Source: JAVVWB01 sp036652335 (GTDB taxonomy: Bacteria > Synergistota > Synergistia > Synergistales > Synergistaceae). From it: a stretch of 64,000 bases of DNA. Under the pieces are notes generated by a model that did not search any database, was not told where the DNA came from, and saw nothing but the letters and a program-made list of their open reading frames with translations. The stretch spans positions 62,001-126,000 of the forward strand of contig JAVVWB010000002.1 of NCBI GenBank assembly GCA_036652335.1, in the 5' to 3' direction. The position numbers and the translations under genes were made by a program. Shown piece after piece: positions 43,027 to 51,499 of this stretch (the stretch's first letter is position 1; each line of letters starts with the position of its first letter).

Positions 43027-43894
43027 GTTTGATCCTCAAAGAGTAAAGTATTCCACGTAAGTTTTCTGCAATTCTTTTTGCAATTTCAGGTCTGTTCATG
43101 GTGTAAAGATGTATACCTTCGACTCCGTTTGCCAAGAGGTCTATTATTTGAGCAGTTGCGTAGGCAATTCCAGCTTCTTTCATTGCCATGCTGTTGTGTG
43201 AGTATGTTTTTATTAGGTTTTGTACCTTTAGGGGCAATGATGCTCCGCATAGTGAGACTATCCTCTCTATTTGTTTCCCTGAGGTTATAGGCATAATACC
43301 TGCTTCAATAGGTGTGTTTATGCCTATCGAAATTGCGTTGTCTCTAAATTTGTAGAAGAGGTCATTGTCAAAGAAAAGTTGTGATATGAGTACGTCAACA
43401 CCACAGTCAGTTTTCTTTTTTAAGTTTATTAGGTCATCGTTAGGTGTGAGTGCTTCTGTATGTTTTTCAGGATAGCACCCTGCAAAAATTTTAAAATCAT
43501 AATGTTCTTCTTTTATAAATTTTATTAAGTCGGAGGCATAGTGAAAGTCGGAGAGTTGTGTTTCTTCGCTTAGGTCTCCTCGAAGTGCCAATATGTTTTT
43601 GATGTTTTTTGCTTTTATATCTGATAATGTTTCTCTCATTTGTTCTTTTGTAGAGCCAACGCATGTGAGGTGAGCAACAGCCGGTATTGAGTAGCTGTTT
43701 TGTATTTTTGAAGCTATTTCCGCTGTGTATTCACGGCTTGTCCCTGCTGCACCGTAAGTTACACTTATTAAGTCAGGAGTGAGACTTGCTAAAGCATCTA
43801 TTGTTTCAAAAATAGTGTTTAGTTTTCCCTCTCCTTTTGGGGGAAATATTTCAAAAGAAAGTGTCGGCTTAGGTTTTTCAAAGAAACTTTTCAA
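43013..43894 (-). CDS. metF: Methylenetetrahydrofolate reductase
   Basis: This flavoprotein reduces 5,10-methylene-THF to 5-methyl-THF, the methyl donor used by MetH. The 293 residues form a single barrel with SFEIFPPKGEGK at the N-terminus, DLISVTYGAAG, VAHLTCVGST, LALRGDL and SQLFFDNDLFY, all typical. The TTG start follows GGAG by eight bases. It is the first of three overlapping methionine-synthesis genes, 20 bases after the HAD phosphatase gene. Confidence 0.95.
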   Translation of the reverse strand: MKSFFEKPKPTLSFEIFPPKGEGKLNTIFETIDALASLTPDLISVTYGAAGTSREYTAEIASKIQNSYSIPAVAHLTCVGSTKEQMRETLSDIKAKNIKNILALRGDLSEETQLSDFHYASDLIKFIKEEHYDFKIFAGCYPEKHTEALTPNDDLINLKKKTDCGVDVLISQLFFDNDLFYKFRDNAISIGINTPIEAGIMPITSGKQIERIVSLCGASLPLKVQNLIKTYSHNSMAMKEAGIAYATAQIIDLLANGVEGIHLYTMNRPEIAKRIAENLRGILYSLRIKRGEK

Positions 43895-43914
43895 ATGATT
43901 ACTCCGTTTTTATT

Positions 43915-44721
43915 TTAGTTTAGAAATTTTTCTATTATCTGTGCAACTCCGTCATCATCGTTTGTGGGAGCTACAATGTCTGCCATGTCTTTTAGATATT
44001 GTGGGGCATTGCCCATTGCTACTCCGCAACCTGCCCATTCGATCATTTCTTTGTCATTACCGGCATCTCCAAATGCCATGATGTCTTCTCTTTTGATACC
44101 AAGCGTTTTGGCTGCCATTTCTACACCATAAGCTTTGTTTACATCTGAGTGTACCATTTCGACAAAGGAACTCCATGAGGTGCTTGCGTGTAGTCTGTGA
44201 GCAAATCTACCTTTTGTTACTCGGGCCATTTTCTGGAATGTTTTTTCGTCAAGTGCTATGCCAAGTAATTTTGTTGCGTCGACGTCAAAGTCCCAGAAGT
44301 CTATGCCCATGGGTATAGCTTTTACTTTTACTATACTTTCGTAGTATTTGCACTTTGTGTCAGTGCTATCCATTACAAAAAGTTTGTCATTATAGTAAAT
44401 TTGCACGTACCAGCCGTGATCGTGGTAGAAGCCTATTACGTCTCTTGTTAGGTTTATCCCAAGACTTTTTTCGTATATTGTTTCGCCTGTTATAGGATTA
44501 CGAATTGCAGCTCCATTGTAAAATACGCATGGTGATGTCATTCCTATTTGTTTTACAAAAGGAAGGGCAGAGGGGTACATACGTCCTGTTGCTGTTATTA
44601 CGTGTATGCCTTGTGTCATTGCTTTTTGTAATGCAAGTTTCGTTCTTTCTGTAAGTCTTGTATTGCTGTTTAATATTGTTCCGTCAATGTCTACAGCAAT
44701 CAATTTAGGTTTGTAGCTCAT
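43915..44721 (-). CDS. Cof-type HAD hydrolase
   Basis: This is a 268-residue HAD-superfamily phosphatase of the Cof subgroup. Motif I is AVDIDGTILNSN (nucleophile and acid Asp), motif II lies in VITATGRM, and the late motifs are KREDIMAFGDAGNDKEMIEWAG. Such enzymes hydrolyse sugar phosphates, flavin precursors or PLP. Its ATG overlaps the cobS stop as ATGA. A link to cobalamin work, such as removing the phosphate from cobalamin-5'-phosphate (a CobC-like step), is possible from context, but Cof proteins are not CobC homologues. Confidence 0.88.
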   Translation of the reverse strand: MSYKPKLIAVDIDGTILNSNTRLTERTKLALQKAMTQGIHVITATGRMYPSALPFVKQIGMTSPCVFYNGAAIRNPITGETIYEKSLGINLTRDVIGFYHDHGWYVQIYYNDKLFVMDSTDTKCKYYESIVKVKAIPMGIDFWDFDVDATKLLGIALDEKTFQKMARVTKGRFAHRLHASTSWSSFVEMVHSDVNKAYGVEMAAKTLGIKREDIMAFGDAGNDKEMIEWAGCGVAMGNAPQYLKDMADIVAPTNDDDGVAQIIEKFLN

Positions 44722-45524
44722 ATAGAAAACACCGCCAGTGTAATAATTTCACATAAAACTTCTGTTGCTCCGAGTACGTCTCCGTTTACTCCGCCAAGTC
44801 TGTTGTTCATGTACTTTGCAATTTTACGAGCAACAAGTGTCGAGATGATTATTGATATAAGCCATCTAAATGGTGCAAATGGCATTATGAGTAGTGCAAT
44901 AACAAATGAGTAGAAGAGGTCATATTCTTTTATGTCTTCTACCCAGCCTTTTGCAAGCCCTTTTTCCCAAGGATAAGTACCGTTAAAAGCTGATACACAC
45001 ATGGAAAATCTTGCGACAGAAGCTGATGTCATGAGGGCAGGAAGTATTTTTGCCGTTTCCATTGTTGATACGAGTGAGGTCCATAGTCCAAATGCCAGTA
45101 GTAGGCCTATAGCACCGAAAGAACCTAGTCTGCTGTCTTTTATTATTTCACGTAATTCTTCGCCACTTTTACCAGAGCCCATACCGTCCCATAAATCGCC
45201 CCAACCGTCTAGGTGTATTGCCCAGCCAGAGAGAGTGTAGAAAGCTATTCCTATCCAAGAAGCAGGTAGCTTGGGTATTCCAATAAGTATCGCAAAGAGT
45301 GTGACCAATGCCGTTATTATTCCCATAATTGCACCTACTGCAGGAGCATAGGGCATTGCTTTGTAGCCCGGAATTATTTCTTTGGGCCACCATTTTTGCG
45401 GTAGTGGGTAACGGGTTATAAGTGTCCACATTACAGTAAAGCGAGATAAAGCATTTTTACGGAAATCTTTGTTTTTTATCTCGTTTTCTAATATTGTCAT
45501 ATTTTCTATAAACTTTTTTTTCAT
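44718..45524 (-). CDS. cobS: Adenosylcobinamide-GDP ribazoletransferase (cobalamin synthase)
   Basis: This membrane enzyme joins adenosylcobinamide-GDP with alpha-ribazole (phosphate) to complete the cobalamin nucleotide loop. The 268 residues have several hydrophobic segments and the diagnostic metal-binding motif DGWGDLWDGMGSG, followed by IIKDSRLGSFGAIG. The N-terminal LITRYPLP segment fits the family. The ATG has AGGGGAAC upstream. It lies 71 bases after cobU and overlaps the HAD gene. Confidence 0.94.
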   Translation of the reverse strand: MKKKFIENMTILENEIKNKDFRKNALSRFTVMWTLITRYPLPQKWWPKEIIPGYKAMPYAPAVGAIMGIITALVTLFAILIGIPKLPASWIGIAFYTLSGWAIHLDGWGDLWDGMGSGKSGEELREIIKDSRLGSFGAIGLLLAFGLWTSLVSTMETAKILPALMTSASVARFSMCVSAFNGTYPWEKGLAKGWVEDIKEYDLFYSFVIALLIMPFAPFRWLISIIISTLVARKIAKYMNNRLGGVNGDVLGATEVLCEIITLAVFSI

Positions 45525-45595
45525 TTATTATGTTCCCCTAAAAATGAGTATTTTCTTATTATAACTTAAAAGATGCTCTATGAGAAATGAGAAAT

Positions 45596-46153
45596 TTATT
45601 TTATTGTTTTTACGTACATAGGATATCCTGCAACTACAAGTACAACTTCATCAGCTTTTTTTGCACATAGTTGATTTGCACGTCCTTGCATATCTCTAAA
45701 ACGTCTTCCCATTTTATAGGGGGGAACAAGTCCGAAGCCTACTTCATTGCTCACTATTAGTAGATGTGTATCATTTTGTACAGAGTTACAGAGTTTTTCT
45801 GTGAGAGTGAGTATCTCCGTTTCTCTGGCAAACCATTCAGTTTCAGGGGCATTTTCTGCTTTTTCGTCTGCAAGGAATAGTCTGGTGAGCCACATTGTAA
45901 GGCAGTCCATTAGTAATATTCCTGACATGTTTTTTATTGCTTCCGGAAGTTCGTTAGGATTACCTTCCCATGTGTTCCATTCTGTGGGGCGACGTTTCTT
46001 GTGTATTTCTACTCTTTTTTGCATTTCCGGATCTTTTGCTTCTGCTGTAGCTATATATGTAACCGGTTGCGTTGCGTTTAGTGCTATTTGTTCTGCAAAT
46101 GTGCTTTTGCCACTTCTAGCACCACCCAATATGAGTGATATTTTAGTGCTCAT
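45596..46153 (-). CDS. cobU: Adenosylcobinamide kinase / adenosylcobinamide-phosphate guanylyltransferase
   Basis: This bifunctional enzyme phosphorylates adenosylcobinamide and attaches GMP. The 185 residues show the P-loop GGARSGKSTFAE near the start, the EIHKKRRPTEWNTWE region that holds the guanylylated His, LLMDCLTMWLTRL and SNEVGFGLVP. Its start overlaps the end of the TamB-like gene by 11 bases. CobU and CobS alone suffice for salvage of cobinamide. No corrin ring synthesis genes are in the window. Confidence 0.95.
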   Translation of the reverse strand: MSTKISLILGGARSGKSTFAEQIALNATQPVTYIATAEAKDPEMQKRVEIHKKRRPTEWNTWEGNPNELPEAIKNMSGILLMDCLTMWLTRLFLADEKAENAPETEWFARETEILTLTEKLCNSVQNDTHLLIVSNEVGFGLVPPYKMGRRFRDMQGRANQLCAKKADEVVLVVAGYPMYVKTIK

Positions 46154-49100
46154 TGCTTTGGTCTCCTATGTTTAAGTTGTTTATTAAGTTTTCCAGTGTC
46201 TGCTCTATAAAGTCACCTGAGAATCCTGATGGTGATTTTTTCGCTCCAGGGCCGAGAGGAATTTCAAAGTTAAGCTTAAAGGTTTTTTCGCCTTTCAGTA
46301 AGTCTTTTTCATCTGGGTCACTGTCAGATTTCGGTATGTAGTTAGAGGATGAGTTCCTTTTCTTTGTCGTTTTGTCTATTTTTATGTTTGAAAATACAGG
46401 TTTTGTCGTATTCCCATGTATGTTCATGGATACATAGCTAAAGTCTCCCTTTGCAAAGCCACCGATAATTCCTCCTAGTACGTCTTTTATTGCTTGTGTT
46501 TTGTCTATAGTTCCACCTACAAAGGTTGAACCTAAGCTTACAATTCCGTTCATTGCACCAAGGAGTGTATTTAATGCTCTGATGTTGACTTTGCCTAGTA
46601 GAAATAGTGATAGTTCTTTTTTGTGGGTTATTAGACCGTCTAACATTACAAATCTGTAGACGGGGTCCATGTCTGGGGCAATAGCTTTGCTTCCGGGTAG
46701 TATTGTGATGTCTCCTCCGTCGTAGGTGAATGTCGTCTGTATTGTTTCAAAACGTATCGGTTTGCCTGCTGTATATTTTTTTGCGGCTTCAACAGCAGGG
46801 AATTCACTTATTTCACCTTTGTTTAAGAATAGAGCGCCACCGCCACGAACTGTACTAAGTCTTGCCGTTTCACCACTAAATCTTGCTTTGAAGTTTGCTT
46901 TTCCTGTTACTTTTCCTTTTAAGTTTGGTGCTAGTTGTTTTATTGTTTCTTCTACATTTACGTCCATTGCAGTGACGTTTGTACCCCATTTGTTTTCTTT
47001 GATGTCAAATGCAACTCCACCATTGACTGTTCCACCATTGAGGTTTGATTTTAAATCTTCCATGATGAGGTATCCACTTGAGATGTAGAATTGCGCATTC
47101 GTGTCAGTAAAGCGAACTCCAAGAAAACGGAAACGAGGAGATGAGAACTTACCTTCACCTTTTATCTCTGAGAGTTTACCATGTATATTTAGTGAGAAGT
47201 TGGCTTTGCCACCGAGTCCTTTTCTTATTGACTCTGGTAGGTATTCTCCAAATTGTTTTAGTCCAACTCCGTCGCCTTTGAAGATAGTTTTTGTCTTCCA
47301 TTGGTTGTCTTTGGTGTCTTTGTACATTTTGCTTGTGCCTCGGATGTCTCCGTAGCCCTCTATTTTGGCTTTGGCATTCGTAATGTTAAATTCTGTGAAA
47401 CTTCCATTAAATTCAACGTTCATCTGTGGTAAATTAAAGCTTCTGTATCTAAGCGGTGTGAAGTTGTAGACGCCATTGTATAGGGGCTTTTTCAGAGAGC
47501 CTTTTATTGTTACTTTCCCTTGTGCTAAACCTTGGAATCCTCTGATTTTGGGAATGTATTTTCTTAATGCTTCGTATAGGTTTAGCTCTTCCGATGTTAC
47601 ATTTAAGTTAAGCTGCGTTTTTGTTAATTTTTCTCCGCTTTTTGGTAGTATCACAGAACCACTTATAGTATTTTTACCATGTAAAAATACTATTTTTGTG
47701 TCGTAAAAGTCTATTTTTGATTTTGTCCCTGAAGCTTTTCCTTTGATGTCACTTAGTGCAAATTGTTGCCATGACAAGCTGGAATCGTTGCTGTCTGTCT
47801 CCCATGTGATACCGTCGCCCTTGTCTTGTATTTTTAGATTGAGGTTTGCTTTCCCCTTTATGTCTTGTTTCTTTTCAAATAGTTCATCTAGTATTTCTAG
47901 TTCAACAGAGTTTACATTTCCATTTGCTTCCCATGTTATGTATTTTTTCCCGTTTTCCTGTCCAAGCGTTGAGAGGTCTACTATGGAGCTAAAAGAAATC
48001 TGTCCATTATGTGCATATGCTGATATGGGAGATACTTTTAAAATTTTGTCTGTTGTGGAGTAGAGAATATCTGCTTTTGCATTATTAAAATTCATTTTTA
48101 GAAATTTTATCTTTGGAGTTTGTAATTGTGCTGCAAATTTTATGTTTTTTATGTCTCCTGTTATGTTATATTTCCCATTTACTTTAGTTTTCATGTCTAC
48201 AGTTTTGAAGAACGGCACAAGCTCATAGAGTGTCTCTATGTCTAAGCCTGTAGAAGTTCCTGTTATGTTGATATTTTTTGTGCCTTTTGTGTTGATGCTG
48301 CCTGATACATTAATTTTCGCATTGTTGTAGATAGCAGAAGTGTTTTGTATTGTTATATCTTTGTTTTTTGTAGTGTATAGAATTTCTGTTTTTAAGTTTT
48401 GTATTTTTCCTATTTTTTTTGCTGTGAGTTGGGGCGTGGTAGCAGTTAGGGTTATTCCTGTGTGGTTTTCTATGGTTTTAATTGTTCCATCTATTTTTAC
48501 ATTTGATTGTATTTCGTTTTCTTTTATGGCTGGGATGATTTCTTTCAAGTCTGTTAATGAAAAACTGAGGTTTGAAATTTTTAGGTCAGTTTTGTAATTT
48601 TGGGCAAAGGCCAGTTTGCCAGTGATGGTCATTGGCTGGTTTTTGTGTGTAGCCGAGATGTTTACTGTCCCAAGAGGTGTTCCGTCAAAAGATATTTTGC
48701 CTTTTAAATCTTTTACTTCAAAGTTTTTGTAGGTTAAATTTGATGGAGATATTTCTGCATTTCCCAAAAGTGCATTTAATGGCCCTTTTATTTCTGCTGA
48801 TATAACAGAGATTTTACCTGATAGGTCTCTTGCTTCTTCAATGCTTATTTTATTTTTCCAATCAGTGAAGTCTAGGTTTCGCACGTTTAGTTTTAGTTCT
48901 GTTTCAGGCATTTGTTTAGTGGTGTCAAGGTAGAAGTTGCCTTCAAGGGTGGAGCCGAATATTTTTGCGTTGTCCACTGTTAGCGATACTATCCCTTTGT
49001 CGTAGCTCCATGATGTTTTGAGGTTTGATAAAGGTATTTTGTTTATGACAGCGTTGCTTAATGTGCCTTCACCTTTTAATTCCATTTCTCTTCCAAAACC

Positions 49101-49850
49101 CTTTACTGTTGTGGTTGAGGATAGTATGCCTTTTACTCCGTATGTATTTATCTGTGAGAATAGAGAGTTTAGTAAGTAGTGGTCTAGCTCTTTAACTTTT
49201 ACTTTTAGGTCTGGTGTTGGATATACTGTACCGTCGGTAACAATTGTGCTGTTTTCCATCCCAATTTTTAGGTTGTCAACGTCCCATACACCATTATTCT
49301 CACTTATTTTTCCACCAAGTGAGACTTTTTTATCTTTTAGTGTCGCTTTCACGTTTAATTCAAATGCTTGTGTGTCTTTTTGAACTATGACGCTTTTTTT
49401 TGTTTTGAATATTCCATATGGAGTGTCTATTGATACGTCAGAGAGTATTATTTTGTCTATGGGAATTTCTTTAGAGGTGGAGGTCTGTTTTTTTGGCATA
49501 ATGGATTTTAATGTGTCTACATCAGTGTCACATTTATGTATTTTTATGAGTGATACACGTGGAGAGCCTTTTATTAGGCTAATTAGGGATAGGTTTATGC
49601 TTGTGTTTTCTGTGGTGATGAGTTTTTTCCCGTCACGTAATATTGTGAGGTTTTTTGCATCAAAACCAACAAAAGGGTTACCATCCATTTCTTTTACAGA
49701 AACAGAGATGTTTAGCTTTTCAGAGACGACTTTGTTTAGTTCGTTTATGACCATTGTTCCTAAAAAGTCAATTTCTGATACGAATATGAAGAGAGAAAGA
49801 AAGAATATTGCTAATATAAGAGTTTTTTTGTAAGTAATAGTTTTTAACAA
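46143..49850 (-). CDS. Very large AsmA/TamB-like envelope protein
   Basis: A chain of about 1235 residues has a single N-terminal membrane anchor (TLILAIFFLSLFIFVSEIDFL) and then repeated short beta-strand modules (runs such as ATLKDKKVSLGGKISENNG). The C-terminal part has the AsmA-like segments GKANFKARFSGE and VRGGGALFLNKGEI. Proteins of this kind form periplasmic grooves that carry lipid between membranes or help barrel insertion. I start it at TTG 49850, six bases after GGTGG; a GTG at 49895 and an ATG at 49868 are in frame. The gene leads the cobU-cobS-HAD-metF-metH string and overlaps cobU, an odd partnership. Confidence 0.8.
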   Translation of the reverse strand: MLKTITYKKTLILAIFFLSLFIFVSEIDFLGTMVINELNKVVSEKLNISVSVKEMDGNPFVGFDAKNLTILRDGKKLITTENTSINLSLISLIKGSPRVSLIKIHKCDTDVDTLKSIMPKKQTSTSKEIPIDKIILSDVSIDTPYGIFKTKKSVIVQKDTQAFELNVKATLKDKKVSLGGKISENNGVWDVDNLKIGMENSTIVTDGTVYPTPDLKVKVKELDHYLLNSLFSQINTYGVKGILSSTTTVKGFGREMELKGEGTLSNAVINKIPLSNLKTSWSYDKGIVSLTVDNAKIFGSTLEGNFYLDTTKQMPETELKLNVRNLDFTDWKNKISIEEARDLSGKISVISAEIKGPLNALLGNAEISPSNLTYKNFEVKDLKGKISFDGTPLGTVNISATHKNQPMTITGKLAFAQNYKTDLKISNLSFSLTDLKEIIPAIKENEIQSNVKIDGTIKTIENHTGITLTATTPQLTAKKIGKIQNLKTEILYTTKNKDITIQNTSAIYNNAKINVSGSINTKGTKNINITGTSTGLDIETLYELVPFFKTVDMKTKVNGKYNITGDIKNIKFAAQLQTPKIKFLKMNFNNAKADILYSTTDKILKVSPISAYAHNGQISFSSIVDLSTLGQENGKKYITWEANGNVNSVELEILDELFEKKQDIKGKANLNLKIQDKGDGITWETDSNDSSLSWQQFALSDIKGKASGTKSKIDFYDTKIVFLHGKNTISGSVILPKSGEKLTKTQLNLNVTSEELNLYEALRKYIPKIRGFQGLAQGKVTIKGSLKKPLYNGVYNFTPLRYRSFNLPQMNVEFNGSFTEFNITNAKAKIEGYGDIRGTSKMYKDTKDNQWKTKTIFKGDGVGLKQFGEYLPESIRKGLGGKANFSLNIHGKLSEIKGEGKFSSPRFRFLGVRFTDTNAQFYISSGYLIMEDLKSNLNGGTVNGGVAFDIKENKWGTNVTAMDVNVEETIKQLAPNLKGKVTGKANFKARFSGETARLSTVRGGGALFLNKGEISEFPAVEAAKKYTAGKPIRFETIQTTFTYDGGDITILPGSKAIAPDMDPVYRFVMLDGLITHKKELSLFLLGKVNIRALNTLLGAMNGIVSLGSTFVGGTIDKTQAIKDVLGGIIGGFAKGDFSYVSMNIHGNTTKPVFSNIKIDKTTKKRNSSSNYIPKSDSDPDEKDLLKGEKTFKLNFEIPLGPGAKKSPSGFSGDFIEQTLENLINNLNIGDQSNEH

Positions 49851-50076
49851 GGAAATTCCACCAGTCATAAAATTACAGATTTTTTGTATCTGCACCTTTT
49901 ATATTTTACCATTTAAAACGTGAAAGGTACTAGGTAAAATAAAGCATTTTGTAATTTATGAATGTAATATTTTGTGACGTTTTATGAATTTTTTGTATAG
50001 TTGAAAAATGATAAGATTTTGAAATATATTTAGCTTTTTTGTTTTTATATTTTATTTGTCTAAGAATATAAATTAA

Positions 50077-50107
50077 TAAAAAAAGCAGAGCTTTAAGCTC
50101 TGCTTTT
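50077..50107 (-). terminator. Terminator of tyrS
   Basis: On the minus strand, a 12-bp stem AAAAGCAGAGCT/AGCTCTGCTTTT (50081-50092 with 50096-50107) is followed by a T run. It begins eight bases past the tyrS stop. Confidence 0.92.
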
Positions 50108-50114
50108 TAGTGGT

Positions 50115-51395
50115 TTATGCGTTAAATTTTACGAGACGGAAATCTTTTTTGCCGACTCTTACTTGCATGTATCCGCCGTCGAGGAGATCATCTTCTGTTA
50201 GCATTTTGCCCATGTCTGTGATTTTTTCCCCGTTGAGGTAAACTCCACCCTCTTTGATTTTGCGTTTTGCTTCACCTTTTGATTCACATGAACCTGCTGT
50301 AACAATTAGGTCTGTTATTGCACCGTCAGGTTTGCCTTCTATTTCCGTGAATGGAATTTCTGCAGAGAGTGTCTCGAGCAGATCTGCTTTTGCACTTCTT
50401 ATGTCTGTTTCACCAAAGAGTAGTGCACTGGCATCAAGGACTCTTTGTGCTGCTTCTTCACTGTGTACTCTGCATGTCATTTCCCATGCGAGTGTTTTTT
50501 GTGCCTTGCGTAGGTGAGGAGCTTCGTTGTGTTCTTTGAGTATTGCATCAATTTCTGATAGATCTCTGAATGTGAAGAGTTTGTAGAGTTTTTCTAAGTC
50601 AGAGTCATCTACATTTATCCAGAATTGGTAGAATTTGTATACGCTTGTGCGTTCTGCTGATAGGTAGACTGCATTGCCTTCGGATTTACCGAATTTCTGT
50701 CCCTGTGAGTTGAGTAGTAGGGGGAATGTCATTCCATAGCACTGGCCAGAAGATTTTTTGCGTGTAAGGTCCATTCCTGCGATGATGTTTACTTGCTGGT
50801 CGTTCCCACCCATTTCGACTGTACAGCCATATTTGTTGTATAGGTAGTTGAAGTCAAAAGCCTGTAGTAGTATGTATGAAAGTTCTGTGTATGTGATTGA
50901 TTTATCTGGGTCCATTACACGGTTTCTTACGTAGTCTCTGTTTACAAGGAAGCTGACTGTGAAGAATTTGCCTGTGTCACGTAAAAATTCGATGAATTTT
51001 TCGCCTTTGAGCCATTCGTTGTTGTTTACGAGTAGTGCGCTGTTTTCTCCGCAGTTAAAGTCGAGAAAGTGTTGGAGCTGTTTTTCTATACATGATACGT
51101 TGTGGAGTATTAGGTCTTCTGTAAGTAGGTTTCTTTCTGAACTTTTACCTGATGGGTCTCCTATTCTACCTGTTCCACCACCTGCAAGTGCGATAGGGCG
51201 GTGTCCCAGACGCTGGAGCCATGCAAGCCCCATAATTGCCACGAGGTTACCTACGTGGAGGCTGTCTGCTGTTGGGTCAAATCCTATGTAGCCAGTTACC
51301 ATGTTGTTTCTGAAGTGGTTTTCTAGTTCTTCTGTGTGGCTTGTCCATTCCACAAATCCACGTTCTTTTAGTATTTGCAGTGCGTTTTCGTGCAT
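50115..51395 (-). CDS. tyrS: Tyrosyl-tRNA synthetase
   Basis: This enzyme charges tRNA-Tyr. The 426 residues match the bacterial TyrRS. The HIGH-like motif is in DPTADSLHVGNL, KMSKS-like is KFGKSEG, the tyrosine pocket is in YILLQAFDFNYLY with QVNIIAGMDL, and a C-terminal S4 RNA-binding domain is seen in ESKGEAKRKIKEGGVYLNGEKI. The leader between the upstream gene (ending at 51500) and the ATG is only about 100 bases and contains no T-box, although a UAC-type T-box exists elsewhere in the window. It may be transcribed with the unknown gene upstream. Confidence 0.97.
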   Translation of the reverse strand: MHENALQILKERGFVEWTSHTEELENHFRNNMVTGYIGFDPTADSLHVGNLVAIMGLAWLQRLGHRPIALAGGGTGRIGDPSGKSSERNLLTEDLILHNVSCIEKQLQHFLDFNCGENSALLVNNNEWLKGEKFIEFLRDTGKFFTVSFLVNRDYVRNRVMDPDKSITYTELSYILLQAFDFNYLYNKYGCTVEMGGNDQQVNIIAGMDLTRKKSSGQCYGMTFPLLLNSQGQKFGKSEGNAVYLSAERTSVYKFYQFWINVDDSDLEKLYKLFTFRDLSEIDAILKEHNEAPHLRKAQKTLAWEMTCRVHSEEAAQRVLDASALLFGETDIRSAKADLLETLSAEIPFTEIEGKPDGAITDLIVTAGSCESKGEAKRKIKEGGVYLNGEKITDMGKMLTEDDLLDGGYMQVRVGKKDFRLVKFNA

Positions 51396-51499
51396 TTATA
51401 TGACCTCCAAATATTTTTCTTTATTTAATTTGTATATTGTACACTAAAAGCAGACAACCGTGGTAGGTTGTCTGCTAATTTTGCTTTATATTTTGTCTA

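Noticed and set aside
49851..50076. Cobalamin riboswitch ahead of the cobU/cobS/metH string
   Set aside because: No B12-box-like sequence was recognised in the gap upstream of the TamB-like gene.
51396..51499. T-box for tyrS
   Set aside because: The gap is only about 100 bases and has no GGTGGNACCGCG-type core.
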